This document shows positions 1 to 8,411 of a DNA stretch of 64,000 bases, piece by piece. A program made the translations under genes and the position numbers. This stretch comes from Rhodococcus rhodochrous (GTDB lineage Bacteria > Actinomycetota > Actinomycetes > Mycobacteriales > Mycobacteriaceae), in NCBI RefSeq assembly GCF_014854695.1, contig NZ_CP027557.1:1922001-1986000 (forward strand), written 5' to 3'. The notes beneath the pieces are model-generated. The model worked only from the letters and a program-made list of their open reading frames with translations, did not search any database and was not told where the DNA came from. Each line of letters starts with the position of its first letter. Position 1 is the first letter of the stretch.

Positions 1-222
1 GATGGGGACGTCTGCGCGGGATGCGACCTCCTCACAGGTGAACGACTCGAAGCCGACTTCGGTGAGCAGTTCACGCGAGGCGGCCAACAGGGCGTCGAAC
101 TTGCGGCGGCTCCGCTCCTGGGTGGGCCGCCGACGCGGCACGAGCTCCTGGGGCTCGGCCTGAACCTCGAGCGCCGGATCGATCCGGCGCGGGGCGCGGC
201 GGCCGTTCGTTGCTGACTCCAC
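1..222 (-). CDS. TetR/AcrR-family transcriptional regulator, N-terminal part only
   Basis: Reading the minus strand from a GTG at 222 gives 74 codons open to the window edge, so the C-terminal ligand domain lies outside. After a basic, proline-rich leader of about 30 residues comes a TetR-type start: RRRPTQERSRRKFDALL, then a helix-turn-helix region containing EVASRADVP. This is the DNA-binding half of a TetR repressor. The ligand and targets cannot be told from this fragment. The start is chosen as the first GTG after an in-frame stop; no strong ribosome site is seen. Confidence 0.7.
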   Translation of the reverse strand, partial: MESATNGRRAPRRIDPALEVQAEPQELVPRRRPTQERSRRKFDALLAASRELLTEVGFESFTCEEVASRADVPI

Positions 223-301
223 GCGCCCAGGCTAGCCGGACGTCCGTGCTTTCCCGAATACTTGATGTGAGTCAGAGTGTCACAAACCGGGCAGCCACAG
301 G

Positions 302-1087
302 TCACCGCGCGGTTCGATGCCGGAACAGTGCGGTGGCGGCGACCAGGCCGATCGCGGTGAACGCCGCGCACCACCCGACCGCGACGATCGCGGACGACCC
401 GATCCCGGTGCCGGTGAGCAGCCCCCGGACGGTCTCGATCACCGGGGTGACCGGCTGATGCTCGGCGAAACCGCGCAGCCATCCGGGCATCGTCTCGGGC
501 GGGACGAACGCGCTGCTCACGTAGGGGAGGAAGAGCAGGAAGAAGGTGAACCCGCTCGCGGCCTCCTCGTTGCCTGCGAGCATCCCCAGTGCGGCCGAGA
601 CGGCGGAGATCGCGAGGACGAACAACGCGATGACGCCCACGGCGGCCACCCATTCGACGAGACCGGCGTCGGGCCGGAATCCCATGAGCGCGGCCACCAC
701 GAACACCACGACGGTACTGGCGAGATTGCGGACCAGGCTCGCGACGACGTGCCCGGTGAGCACGGCCGAACGGGCGATGGGCATGGACCTGAACCGGTCG
801 ACGATGCCGCGGTGCATGTCGGAGGCGACCGCGACGGCCGTCTGCGCTGCCCCGAAGGACGCCGACAGCAGCACGATGCCGGGCACGACGTAGTTCAGAT
901 AGTCGGTGCCGGTGTCGATCGCGCCGCCGAAGACGTAGACGAACAGCACGAGCAGCAGGACCGGCAGCGCGAGTCCCATGAGCAGCGCGTCGGGGCTGCG
1001 GAGCATCCGTCGCAGGTTCCTGCCGGTCACGGCGGCGTGGTCGCGCGCGGCGAAGCGGAGCGGGGTGGGGTGTGCGAGGAGTGTCAC
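302..1087 (-). CDS. ABC-2 type transporter permease (DrrB-like)
   Basis: A 261-residue integral membrane protein with about six hydrophobic segments in the ABC-2 pattern: a cytosolic N-terminus (LRRMLRSPDALLMGLALP), a first helix containing LLLVLFVYVFGG, and the family's conserved middle part SMPIARSAVLTG. It would form the membrane channel for the ATPase encoded just upstream. The GTG start at 1087 overlaps the ATPase stop by 4 bases (GTGA), so the two are translationally coupled. DrrAB-type pumps usually export drugs, glycolipids or other amphipathic molecules. The substrate here is unknown. The divergent TetR gene suggests induction by a small ligand. Confidence 0.88.
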   Translation of the reverse strand: MTLLAHPTPLRFAARDHAAVTGRNLRRMLRSPDALLMGLALPVLLLVLFVYVFGGAIDTGTDYLNYVVPGIVLLSASFGAAQTAVAVASDMHRGIVDRFRSMPIARSAVLTGHVVASLVRNLASTVVVFVVAALMGFRPDAGLVEWVAAVGVIALFVLAISAVSAALGMLAGNEEAASGFTFFLLFLPYVSSAFVPPETMPGWLRGFAEHQPVTPVIETVRGLLTGTGIGSSAIVAVGWCAAFTAIGLVAATALFRHRTAR

Positions 1088-2031
1088 CGGACGACCTTCG
1101 TTTCGTCGCTGGAGCCGGTGAGGGTGAGGAAGACGTCGTCGAGGGTGGGGGAGTGCAGCCCGAACTTCTCGACGGGCACCGCTTCGGCGGCGAGGCGCTC
1201 GAGCAGGGCGGCGACGTGGGGCAGGTCGCCGCCGGTGTGGACCTGCAGTGTCAGTGCGGCCCGGTCGATCTCGCCGTCGAGCACCGACGCCGCGTGGGCG
1301 AGGTCGACGTCGGTGGCGAAACGCAGCTCGAGATATCCCCCGCGCACCAGCGACTTGAGTTCGTCGGGTGTGCCCTCGGCGACGATCCGGCCGCCGTCGA
1401 GGACGGCGATGCGGTCGGCGAGCCGGTCGGCCTCCTCGAGGTACTGGGTTGTCAGGAAGATCGTGACGCCGTCGTCGGCGAGTTCGCGGATCGCCTCCCA
1501 CATCACCAGGCGGCTGCGCGGGTCGAGGCCGGTCGTGGGTTCGTCGAGGAACAGTACCTGCGGGGATGCGACGAGGCTCATGGCGATGTCGAGGCGTCGC
1601 ATCGTGCCACCCGAGTACGTGCCGGCGCGACGGTCGGCGACGTGCCCGAGATCGAAGCGTTCGATCAGGTCGCGGACGCGGCCGGGAATCGCGGCCGACG
1701 GCAGGTGCGCGAGGCGCGCAGCGAGACGGAGGTTCTCCGTGCCGGTGAGGAGGTCGTCGATCGCGGCGTACTGGCCGGTGAGCGCGATGTTCTCGCGCGC
1801 GGCGTGGGCGCGGGCAGGAAGGGGCAGGCCGACCACCGTGACGGTGCCTGCGTCGGGGCGCAGCAGGGTGGTCAGGACGCGGACGGTGGTGGACTTGCCG
1901 GCGCCGTTCGCGCCGAGTAGTGCGAAGACGGATCCGGGCTCGACCCGGAGGTCGACACCGTCGAGAACGGTGGTCGGGCCGAACGACTTGCGTAGGCCCC
2001 GGACGTCGATGGCAGGAACGGGACGAGTCAT
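1084..2031 (-). CDS. Daunorubicin-resistance-type ABC transporter ATP-binding protein (DrrA-like)
   Basis: A 315-residue ABC ATPase. Walker A GANGAGKST lies at residues 40-48, the signature YSGG at about 139-142, and Walker B VLFLDEPTTGLD at about 159-170. A C-terminal extension of roughly 90 residues ends near SPTLDDVFLTLTG, as in the DrrA/CcmA subfamily. It energises export through the permease encoded downstream with a 4-base overlap. Transcription starts in the spacer shared with a divergent TetR gene that carries two operator-like palindromes, so repression by that regulator is likely. Confidence 0.92.
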   Translation of the reverse strand: MTRPVPAIDVRGLRKSFGPTTVLDGVDLRVEPGSVFALLGANGAGKSTTVRVLTTLLRPDAGTVTVVGLPLPARAHAARENIALTGQYAAIDDLLTGTENLRLAARLAHLPSAAIPGRVRDLIERFDLGHVADRRAGTYSGGTMRRLDIAMSLVASPQVLFLDEPTTGLDPRSRLVMWEAIRELADDGVTIFLTTQYLEEADRLADRIAVLDGGRIVAEGTPDELKSLVRGGYLELRFATDVDLAHAASVLDGEIDRAALTLQVHTGGDLPHVAALLERLAAEAVPVEKFGLHSPTLDDVFLTLTGSSDETKVVR

Positions 2032-2042
2032 GACATCTCCCT

Positions 2043-2084
2043 AACTGTGTATGCCATATACCAATGTGTATAGCGTACACAGTT
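2043..2084. promoter_or_regulatory. Tandem TetR-type operator between the ABC exporter and its divergent regulator
   Basis: The 88-base spacer between the divergent genes holds a perfect inverted repeat TGTGTA-N5-TACACA at 2065-2081. A second imperfect copy with the same spacing, TGTGTA-N5-TATACC, lies at 2046-2062, offset by 19 bp. The outermost arms, AACTGTGTA at 2043-2051 and TACACAGTT at 2076-2084, are also exact inverted complements. Such symmetry is typical of TetR dimer sites. Binding by the 2120-2881 product is inferred. Confidence 0.6.
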
Positions 2085-2119
2085 TTAGGATGGCGGCAAG
2101 ACCCGAATTCTGGAGGAGC

Positions 2120-2881
2120 ATGAGCAGTCCCGAGCCCGGCGATCCGCTGCCGCAGAGTGTGCAGCTGGCATGGGGTTTGAGCGACAGTGGCACCCGCGGT
2201 CCGCGACGGGGGCTCACCCTCGAGCAGGTCCTCGACGCGGCGATCGAGGTGGCGGGCGCCGAAGGGCTCGACGCGCTCTCGATGAGCCGGGTCGCCAAGC
2301 ATCTGGGTTTCACCACCATGTCGCTGTACCGCTACGTGAGCAACAAGGACCAGCTCGTCGAACTCGCGTGGGACCGCGCGATCGGACCGCCTCCCGAACT
2401 ACCGGCCGTAGGCGAGTGGCGGGAACGGCTCGACGCGTGGGCGATGGCCGAGTACCGGAGTCTGCGCGCGCACAAGTGGTTGACGCAGTACCCGATCCGC
2501 ACGGCGCCGTACTATCCCAACAACCTGCTCTGGCTCGACGCCGGACTCGACGCGCTGTCCGCCACGCCGCTCGACGAACCTGCGAAAGTGCAAGTGGTGA
2601 CCATGATCTCGCTCTACGCCATCGGTCGCGCACGCTTCTCGTGGGAGCTCGGAAGCGATGCCGCGGACGACCCGACCGACGCCCCGGCGATGCTGCGGCG
2701 CATCCTCGACCCGGGGAAGTACCCCTCGGTGCTGGCGGCGGTCGAGGGCGGTGCGTTCGACCCCGACGAGAGTGACGCCGACGACGAGGCAGTATGGCAC
2801 GAACAGGACTTCCGTTTCGGTCTCGAACGACTGCTGGACGGAATCGACGTACTCATCCGACGTGCGGAGGACGGATCATGA
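2120..2881 (+). CDS. TetR/AcrR-family repressor with TetR_C-type domain
   Basis: A 253-residue regulator. The N-terminal helix-turn-helix includes MSRVAKHLGFTTMSLYRYVSNKDQLVELA. The long C-terminal ligand domain resembles the TetR/TetR_C class found beside drug efflux pumps. The start at 2120 is preferred over an in-frame ATG at 2051 because GGAGG sits about seven bases upstream and because the 2051 start would run through the operator. It is divergent from a DrrAB exporter and overlaps the downstream peptidase gene by 4 bases (ATGA). Its likely job is ligand-released repression of the exporter and of its own operon. Confidence 0.9.
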   Translation: MSSPEPGDPLPQSVQLAWGLSDSGTRGPRRGLTLEQVLDAAIEVAGAEGLDALSMSRVAKHLGFTTMSLYRYVSNKDQLVELAWDRAIGPPPELPAVGEWRERLDAWAMAEYRSLRAHKWLTQYPIRTAPYYPNNLLWLDAGLDALSATPLDEPAKVQVVTMISLYAIGRARFSWELGSDAADDPTDAPAMLRRILDPGKYPSVLAAVEGGAFDPDESDADDEAVWHEQDFRFGLERLLDGIDVLIRRAEDGS

Positions 2882-4248
2882 CAGCGACAGACACCGACGC
2901 GACACAGCGCATCCGGGAACGGATCCGGGAGGCGATGCCCGCCGCGCGCGACGACCTCGCGCAGCTCGTCGCGTTCCGCTCCGTCGCGGATCCGCGCCAG
3001 TTCCCGGTGGAGGAATGCGTCGGTGCGGCGAACTGGGTGCGGGATGCCTTCGCCGAGGCGGGAATCGAGAACGTCGAGACGGTCGAGACCGCCGACGGCT
3101 CGCTCGCGGTGCTGGGCCACACACCCGCGCCCGAGGGCGCCCCGACGGTTCTGCTCTACAGCCACTACGACGTTCAGCCGCCCGGCGACGAATCGCTCTG
3201 GCACAGCGAACCGTTCACGCTCACCGAGCGGGACGGCCGCTGGTACGGCCGCGGCGCCGCGGATTGCAAGGGCAACGTCGTCATGCACCTGCTCGCGCTG
3301 CGGGCCCTGCGCGCGGACGGCCCGCTGCCCGTCGGTGTCCGCATCGTCATCGAGGGCTCGGAGGAGATGGGCGGCGCCGGCCTCGACCACCTCGTCGCCG
3401 AACGACCTGAACTGTTCGACGCCGATCTCATCGTCATCGGCGACAGCGGCAACGCCGAGGTCGGCCGTCCCACCCTCACCACGACGCTGCGCGGCATCGC
3501 GAACGTCGACGTCCACATCGAGACGCTGAGGGGCGAAATCCACTCCGGGATGTACGGGGGAGCGGCACCCGACGCGCTCGCCGCGCTGATCCATCTGCTC
3601 GGCACCTTGCGCGACGAGCACGGCAACACCGTCGTCGACGGACTGGACTGCACCGCGACCTGGGACGGCGTGCCCTATCCCGAAGACCGTTTCCGCACCG
3701 ACGCGGGCGTGCTCGACGGTGTCTCGCTGCCCACCTCCGGCACCGTCGCCGACGCGGTGTGGGCGCGACCGGCACTGACCGTCCTCGGGATCGACGCCCC
3801 GCCCGTGGTCGGATCGGCCGCGGCGGTCGTGCCGCGTGCGTCCGCGCGCCTGAACCTGCGCGTGCCGCCCGGCATCGACGCCCGTACCGCCCAGGACGCG
3901 CTCGTCGCCCATCTCGAGGCCCACGTGCCGTGGGGAGCGCATCTGCGCATCGACCGCGACGTCCTCGGCGAACCCTTCCGGGTGGCCACGGACGGTCCCG
4001 GTTACGCCGCGCTGCGCACCGCGCTCGAGACCGCCTACGGCCGGGAGGTCGGGACCGCCGGGCAGGGCGGCTCGATCCCGCTGTGCACCGCGCTGCAACG
4101 CGCCGTGCCGCGGGCCGAGATCGCCCTGATCGGCGTCGAGGAACCGCGCTGCGTCATCCACGCGCCGAACGAGAGCGTCGATCCCACCGAGATCGAGAAT
4201 CTCGCCGTGGCCGAGGCGTTGCTGCTGACCTCGCTGGCGCCGCGGTAA
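2878..4248 (+). CDS. M20-family dipeptidase / metallopeptidase
   Basis: A 456-residue zinc-dependent hydrolase of the M20 clan. It shows the metal-binding YSHYDVQPP motif (H96, D98), GRGAADCKGN around D129, the general-base pair in EGSEEMGG (E162-E163), and a late H in CVIHAPNES. The dimerisation insert is present (GEIHSGMYGG). Such enzymes cut dipeptides or N-acyl amino acids in the cytoplasm. The ATG at 2878 overlaps the TetR stop, so the two are co-translated. Why a peptidase is coupled to an exporter regulator is unclear. Confidence 0.9.
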   Translation: MTATDTDATQRIRERIREAMPAARDDLAQLVAFRSVADPRQFPVEECVGAANWVRDAFAEAGIENVETVETADGSLAVLGHTPAPEGAPTVLLYSHYDVQPPGDESLWHSEPFTLTERDGRWYGRGAADCKGNVVMHLLALRALRADGPLPVGVRIVIEGSEEMGGAGLDHLVAERPELFDADLIVIGDSGNAEVGRPTLTTTLRGIANVDVHIETLRGEIHSGMYGGAAPDALAALIHLLGTLRDEHGNTVVDGLDCTATWDGVPYPEDRFRTDAGVLDGVSLPTSGTVADAVWARPALTVLGIDAPPVVGSAAAVVPRASARLNLRVPPGIDARTAQDALVAHLEAHVPWGAHLRIDRDVLGEPFRVATDGPGYAALRTALETAYGREVGTAGQGGSIPLCTALQRAVPRAEIALIGVEEPRCVIHAPNESVDPTEIENLAVAEALLLTSLAPR

Positions 4249-4272
4249 CGCCGCCGGCCGGGCTGCCGGGCG

Positions 4273-4746
4273 TCAGACGGACAGGTCGCGGCGCAGCTTC
4301 GCCACGTGCCCGGTCGCGCGGACGTTGTACTGCGCGACCTCGATCTTCCCGTCCTCGTCGACGAGGAAGGTCGAGCGGATGACGCCGGTGACGGTCTTGC
4401 CGTACATCTTCTTCTCGCCGAAGGCGCCCCACGCCTGGAGGGTGGTCTTCTCGGGATCCGACAGCAGCGGGAACGTCAGCTCTTCGGCGTCGCGGAACTT
4501 CGCGAGCTTGGCCGGCTTGTCGGGCGAGACGCCGATCACCTCGAGGCCCGCTTCGTTCAGTTCGGCGAGACTGTCGCGGAAGTCGCACGCCTGCTTCGTG
4601 CATCCCGGGGTGCTCGCGGCGGGGTAGAAGTACACGATGACCTTGCGTCCGCGATAGTCCGACAGCGACACCTCGTTGCCGTCGGCATCGGGAAGAGTGA
4701 AATCGGGTGCGGGATCACCGGGGGCGAGTCTGCTGTTCTCGGTCAT
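4273..4746 (-). CDS. bcp: Thioredoxin-dependent thiol peroxidase (Bcp/PrxQ)
   Basis: A 157-residue peroxiredoxin of the PrxQ class. The peroxidatic cysteine is C49 in YPAASTPGCT, with the resolving cysteine C54 five residues later, the usual Bcp arrangement. It reduces hydroperoxides with electrons from thioredoxin. The start at 4746 (MTENSR) matches the length and beginning of the family; an upstream in-frame start would add an unconserved arginine-rich stretch. It is divergent from the DUF3618 gene, the same neighbour pair as Rv2521 and Rv2520c in M. tuberculosis. Confidence 0.95.
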   Translation of the reverse strand: MTENSRLAPGDPAPDFTLPDADGNEVSLSDYRGRKVIVYFYPAASTPGCTKQACDFRDSLAELNEAGLEVIGVSPDKPAKLAKFRDAEELTFPLLSDPEKTTLQAWGAFGEKKMYGKTVTGVIRSTFLVDEDGKIEVAQYNVRATGHVAKLRRDLSV

Positions 4747-4835
4747 GAAGGCGACAGTAGTGGACCGTGCAGCCATTCCCGGTGCGCGTCCATTACCGTG
4801 GTCGCAGCACACTGCAGCGACCTTCTGGAGGACAC

Positions 4836-5060
4836 GTGGCTAGGGACACCGAGGACATCGAGCGGGAGATCGAGAAAGCCCGCAATCAGCTCGCGAGCAC
4901 ACTCGACGAACTGAGCGTCCGCGCCAACCCGAAGAATCTGGTGGCGAGCACGAAGCAGACCCTCATCGCGAAGGTGAACCAGCCGCAGGTGAAGAAGTAC
5001 GCAGCGATCGCGGCCGGCACGGTGGTCGGATTGCTGGTGCTGCGCAGGATCCTGCGCTGA
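4836..5060 (+). CDS. DUF3618 small membrane protein
   Basis: A 74-residue protein from a GTG start with GGAGG five bases upstream (4827-4831). The first half is charged and helical (DTEDIEREIEKARNQLASTLDEL), the DUF3618 signature. The second half has one hydrophobic helix, YAAIAAGTVVGLLVLRRIL, ending in basic residues. It is probably a single-pass inner-membrane protein. Function is unknown across actinobacteria. The neighbour bcp is conserved. Confidence 0.88.
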   Translation: MARDTEDIEREIEKARNQLASTLDELSVRANPKNLVASTKQTLIAKVNQPQVKKYAAIAAGTVVGLLVLRRILR

Positions 5061-5166
5061 CCCATCCGCTCCACCGCGTGACAGGAGGGCACCCACGTCG
5101 ACTCGGCGTGGGTGTTCCTCGTTCCGGGGACGGAGCCGCCGCGAGAGCGTCGTCGGCCGTGAACGA

Positions 5167-5202
5167 CGAAGGCCGGACACCGTTTCCGGTGTCCGGCCTT
5201 CG
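5167..5202 (-). terminator. Hairpin terminator after the first tRNA-Lys
   Basis: A perfect 16-bp stem (arms 5167-5182 and 5187-5202) closed by a TTTC loop lies five bases beyond the 3' end of the tRNA at 5208. It is GC-rich without a long T tract, as is common in this group. The stem core is shared with the hairpin at 5341-5371. Confidence 0.75.
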
Positions 5203-5207
5203 TGTTG

Positions 5208-5280
<73 letters not shown>

Positions 5281-5340
5281 GTGGCGATGTGTCTCCCGGT
5301 CGCCGTCCGGGCGACGTGGAGGACGGTGTCACCGCCAGAA

Positions 5341-5371
5341 CGAAGGCCGGACACTGGGTGTCCGGCCTTCG
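5341..5371 (-). terminator. Hairpin terminator after the second tRNA-Lys
   Basis: A perfect 14-bp stem (arms 5341-5354 and 5358-5371) with a three-base loop lies five bases past the 3' end of the tRNA at 5377. The stem sequence is the same as in the terminator at 5167-5202. The tRNA and its terminator were therefore probably duplicated together. Confidence 0.75.
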
Positions 5372-5376
5372 TGTTG

Positions 5377-5449
<73 letters not shown>

Positions 5450-5544
5450 TTGACGATCTGTTCCCGGGATGCCGTCCCAGCAACGAAGAGAACATTACAC
5501 ACCGTCGCGCGACGCGCCAAATCGCCTGGTCAGGATGTTTTCTG

Positions 5545-5707
5545 TAAGGTCGTCGATGTAACGGATCGGACGGTCGGAGCGATTGTCATTCGAACGTTAC
5601 CGACGTACGGGGGAGTCGCGTCGGGTCGGCCGCAAGAGGGGCTGGCATCATCGTGTCCGGTGTTGTGACGTGCGTTTTCGGTGCCTTGGGGGAGGCGGGA
5701 TCGGAGT
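5545..5707 (+). promoter_or_regulatory. Candidate promoter and long leader of the L,D-transpeptidase gene
   Basis: A TG-extended -10 element, TGTAAGGT (TAAGGT at 5545-5550), would give a 5' leader of about 150 bases before the ATG at 5708. The leader contains an inverted pair, GTAACG at 5558-5563 and CGTTAC at 5595-5600, and a GGAGG near 5691. I do not recognise a known riboswitch here. No clear -35 was found. Confidence 0.3.
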
Positions 5708-6928
5708 ATGGAAGTGGCGGAATCGAGTGCGGGGAACCCCCGGGGTCGTCGGGTACGGGGAATCCTCGGAGTGGTCGTCGTCGGCGTTGTTGCGTTCGTC
5801 ACGGGATGCGCCGGCGGTTCGGGAACGGGCGCCGAGGAGGTGCCCATCGATTCCAATCCCGTGGCCGCGCTGATCAAGCCGACGGTGTCGTCGAGTGTCG
5901 CCGACGGCTCGGTCGGCTTCTCGCCGATCGATCCGGTGACGGTCTCGGTGGTCAACGGCAAGCTCGACTCGGTGACCCTGCTCAATCCCGCAGGCGAGCC
6001 GGTGCAGGGCGAACTCGCCGCGGACGGACTCACCTGGGTGAACACCGAACCGCTCGGCTACAACCGCTCCTACACGCTCGAGACCGTCGCGTACGGGCTC
6101 GGTGGCGCGACCACCTCGACGGCGTCGTTCACCACGTCGTCCCCGGCCAACCTCACCCAGCCCTACGTGCTGCCCGGTGAGGGTTCGATCGTGGGCATCG
6201 GTCAGCCGATCGCCGTGCAGTTCGACGAGAACATCCCGGATCGGCTCGCGGCCGAGGCGGCCATCACCGTCACCACGAACCCGCCCGTCGAAGGCGCCTT
6301 CTACTGGGTCAACAACCGCGAGGTGCGGTGGCGCCCGGAGAACTACTGGGTGCCCGGCACCGCCATCACCGTCGACGTGAACGTCTACGGCAAGGATCTC
6401 GGCGACGGCCTCTTCGGTCAGTCCGACGTCCACTCGTCCTTCACCATCGGCGACGCGGTGGTCATCACAGCGGACGATGCGACCAAGCAGGTCACCGTCA
6501 CCCGCAACGGCGTCGACGTCATCACGATGCCGACCTCCTTCGGCAAGGACTCCACGCCCACGCCCAACGGCGTCTACATCATCGGCGACCGGTTCGAGTC
6601 CATGATCATGGACTCGTCCACCTACGGCGTGCCTTCCGACTCGGCGCAGGGTTACCGCACGCCGGTCGAGTGGGCGACGCGGATGTCCTACAGCGGCATC
6701 TTCTTCCACTCCGCGCCGTGGTCGCTCGGCGACCAGGGTGTGCGCAACGTCAGCCACGGCTGCCTGAACCTCAGCCCCGCCAACGCCAAGTGGATCTTCG
6801 ACAACACCAAGCGCGGCGACATCGTCGTGGTACGCAACACCGTGGGCGGTACTCTCCCCGGAACGGACGGACTCGGTGACTGGAACATCCCGTGGTCGAC
6901 GTGGAAGGCCGGCAACGCTGCGGCGTGA
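5708..6928 (+). CDS. L,D-transpeptidase lipoprotein (LdtMt2/LppS type)
   Basis: A 406-residue exported enzyme that makes 3-3 cross-links in peptidoglycan. A type II signal peptide ends in the lipobox FVTGC (C34). Two immunoglobulin-like domains follow, then a YkuD catalytic domain with the family motif ending in VSHGCLNLSP (H350, C352), preceded by an upstream conserved His in FFHSAPW. The extended C-terminal segment after the active site is typical of LdtMt2. The start at 5708 gives a normal lipoprotein signal; an ATG at 5681 is also in frame. It sits beside bcp, DUF3618 and orn as LdtMt2 does in M. tuberculosis. Confidence 0.93.
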   Translation: MEVAESSAGNPRGRRVRGILGVVVVGVVAFVTGCAGGSGTGAEEVPIDSNPVAALIKPTVSSSVADGSVGFSPIDPVTVSVVNGKLDSVTLLNPAGEPVQGELAADGLTWVNTEPLGYNRSYTLETVAYGLGGATTSTASFTTSSPANLTQPYVLPGEGSIVGIGQPIAVQFDENIPDRLAAEAAITVTTNPPVEGAFYWVNNREVRWRPENYWVPGTAITVDVNVYGKDLGDGLFGQSDVHSSFTIGDAVVITADDATKQVTVTRNGVDVITMPTSFGKDSTPTPNGVYIIGDRFESMIMDSSTYGVPSDSAQGYRTPVEWATRMSYSGIFFHSAPWSLGDQGVRNVSHGCLNLSPANAKWIFDNTKRGDIVVVRNTVGGTLPGTDGLGDWNIPWSTWKAGNAAA

Positions 6929-6945
6929 CGGGTGAAGGGGGATCG

Positions 6946-8091
6946 ATGACCGTTCGGGGGAGATGGTTGCGCGCTGCCTGCTGCGGTGCCGTACTGCTCG
7001 CAGCCCTGACACCGACGGGGGCCGCGGCCTCGCCGGTCGCGTCGTCGACCGCACCCGCACCGGGTTCGGTGGTCTCGCAACAGCCGCTGCCCGACGAACT
7101 GTCGGTGCCCGGTGCCGCGACGGCCACCAAGCTCGAATACTCCACCGAGTGGCGGTCGGGTGAGCCGACCGTCGCCACGGGCGCGTTGTTCCTGCCCGAG
7201 GGCGACGCCCCCGAGGGTGGCTGGCCCGTCATCGCATGGGCACACGGCACGACCGGCGTGGGCGACGACTGCGCACTCACGACCCGCACGCCGCGTTCCG
7301 ATCTCGAGCGGACCTATCTGCAGCACTGGCTCGATTCCGGGTACGCGGTGGTCTCCGCCGACTTCCCGGGTCTGGGCTCCGAGGGGCTCCACCGCTATCT
7401 CGACGGCCCCAGCGCCGCGAACAGCATCGTCGACATCGTCCGGGCCGCCCGCGACGGCGGGGCGCCGCTGTCGGAGAGCTGGATCGTGATGGGGCAGTCG
7501 CAGGGAGGGCACGCGGCGCTGCACACCGCCGCGATCGCGACCTCCCGCGCTCCCGAACTCGACTTCCGCGGAACGGTCGCCACGGGCGCCCCGGCGAACC
7601 TCGAGCGGGCCTTCACGATCGGTGTCCCGGGCTTCCCCGATCCGGGCCTGTGGGGCCTGGTCAGCTTCAGCGGGTACATCTTCGCCGGGCTGCGCGACGC
7701 CTACCCCGAGGCCGACGTCGAGGGCTACCTGACCTCGATCGGCCGTGAGGTCGTCGATCGGGCCGAAGAGCTCTGCTACGACGATCTCGAGGAATCGGTG
7801 CGCGACATCCCGGTCGGGGAGCTGCTCGTGCGCCCGCTGGCCGAGGGCCCGATGCCGGCGCTGCTGGCCGACTATCTCGCCGCGCCGGCGGACGGCTACG
7901 ACCGGCCGGTCTTCCTCGCGCACGGCATCCACGACGTGATGGTCCCGTTGCCGCTGTCCGCGGCGCTCGCCGCCGAGATGAAGGCCGCAGGGGCGGACGT
8001 CGACTACCGCGTCTACATGGCCGGGCACTACACGACGGTGGAGCGCTCCCGGGCCGACGTCGACGCCTTCGTGACGCGCTCGTTCGAATAG
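6946..8091 (+). CDS. Secreted lipase/esterase, LIP family (PF03583-like)
   Basis: A 381-residue exported alpha/beta hydrolase. A Sec signal peptide (RWLRAACCGAVLLAALTPTG, cut near AAA-SP) precedes the catalytic domain. The nucleophile is S185 in GQSQGGH, the acid is probably the D in AHGIHDVMVP, and the base the H in MAGHYT. The ATG at 6946 has a GAAGGGGG ribosome site. It begins 17 bp after the L,D-transpeptidase, so the two may be one transcript, with a hairpin terminator after it. A clear paralogue is at 50405-51556. Substrates are likely acylglycerols or other esters outside the cell. Confidence 0.88.
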   Translation: MTVRGRWLRAACCGAVLLAALTPTGAAASPVASSTAPAPGSVVSQQPLPDELSVPGAATATKLEYSTEWRSGEPTVATGALFLPEGDAPEGGWPVIAWAHGTTGVGDDCALTTRTPRSDLERTYLQHWLDSGYAVVSADFPGLGSEGLHRYLDGPSAANSIVDIVRAARDGGAPLSESWIVMGQSQGGHAALHTAAIATSRAPELDFRGTVATGAPANLERAFTIGVPGFPDPGLWGLVSFSGYIFAGLRDAYPEADVEGYLTSIGREVVDRAEELCYDDLEESVRDIPVGELLVRPLAEGPMPALLADYLAAPADGYDRPVFLAHGIHDVMVPLPLSAALAAEMKAAGADVDYRVYMAGHYTTVERSRADVDAFVTRSFE

Positions 8092-8096
8092 GCCGG

Positions 8097-8162
8097 CCTC
8101 GCGCACCGAACCGGGCCTTGCGCGCGCTGCAGCGGCGGCGAACCCCGGTTCGGCGCGCGAGG
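8097..8162 (+). terminator. Long-stem terminator after the lipase gene
   Basis: Two arms of 19 bases (8097-8115 and about 8144-8162) pair with a single mismatch across a 28-base loop, starting six bases after the lipase stop. It probably ends the transpeptidase-lipase transcript. Confidence 0.55.
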
Positions 8163-8210
8163 AGCCGCTGTGCGTGAGGAACCGCCGTGCGTGAGGATTC
8201 TCCGGGAACG

Positions 8211-8248
8211 AGAAAACCCCCGATCGGAAATCCGATCGGGGGTTTTCT
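8211..8248 (-). terminator. Terminator after tRNA-His
   Basis: A perfect 18-bp inverted repeat (arms 8211-8228 and 8231-8248) with an AGAAAACCCCC / GGGGGTTTTCT outer part lies five bases past the tRNA-His 3' end. The T run on either strand fits an intrinsic, possibly bidirectional, terminator. Confidence 0.85.
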
Positions 8249-8252
8249 TCGG

Positions 8253-8326
8253 GGTGAGTGACGGGACTCGAACCCGCGACAGCCAGGATCACAACCTGGT
8301 GCTCTACCAACTGAACTACACTCACC
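8253..8326 (-). tRNA. tRNA-His (anticodon GTG)
   Basis: A minus-strand cloverleaf with anticodon loop TTGTGAT (anticodon GTG), stem CCAGG/CCTGG and T-arm GGGTTCGAGTCCC. The acceptor GTGAGTG pairs with CACTCAC. The extra G at -1 is encoded (8326) and pairs with the C discriminator at 8253, the tRNA-His identity element. It lies just downstream of orn on the same strand. Confidence 0.96.
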
Positions 8327-8411
8327 ATCGCATTCGCCGGCAACCTCTCGGTCGCTTGCGCCTGCGGTACAGATACTAGCCTGACGAAGACGAAAAAGAC
8401 GAATCGGCTGG

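Noticed and set aside
317..2044. Long open frame on the plus strand opposite the ABC transporter genes
   Set aside because: It is a shadow of high-GC coding on the minus strand. The minus-strand products have clear ABC motifs; the plus-strand translation has none.
5560..5700. A ydaO-type (c-di-AMP) riboswitch before the L,D-transpeptidase
   Set aside because: The conserved core segments of that class are not visible. Only a long leader with a short inverted pair can be supported.
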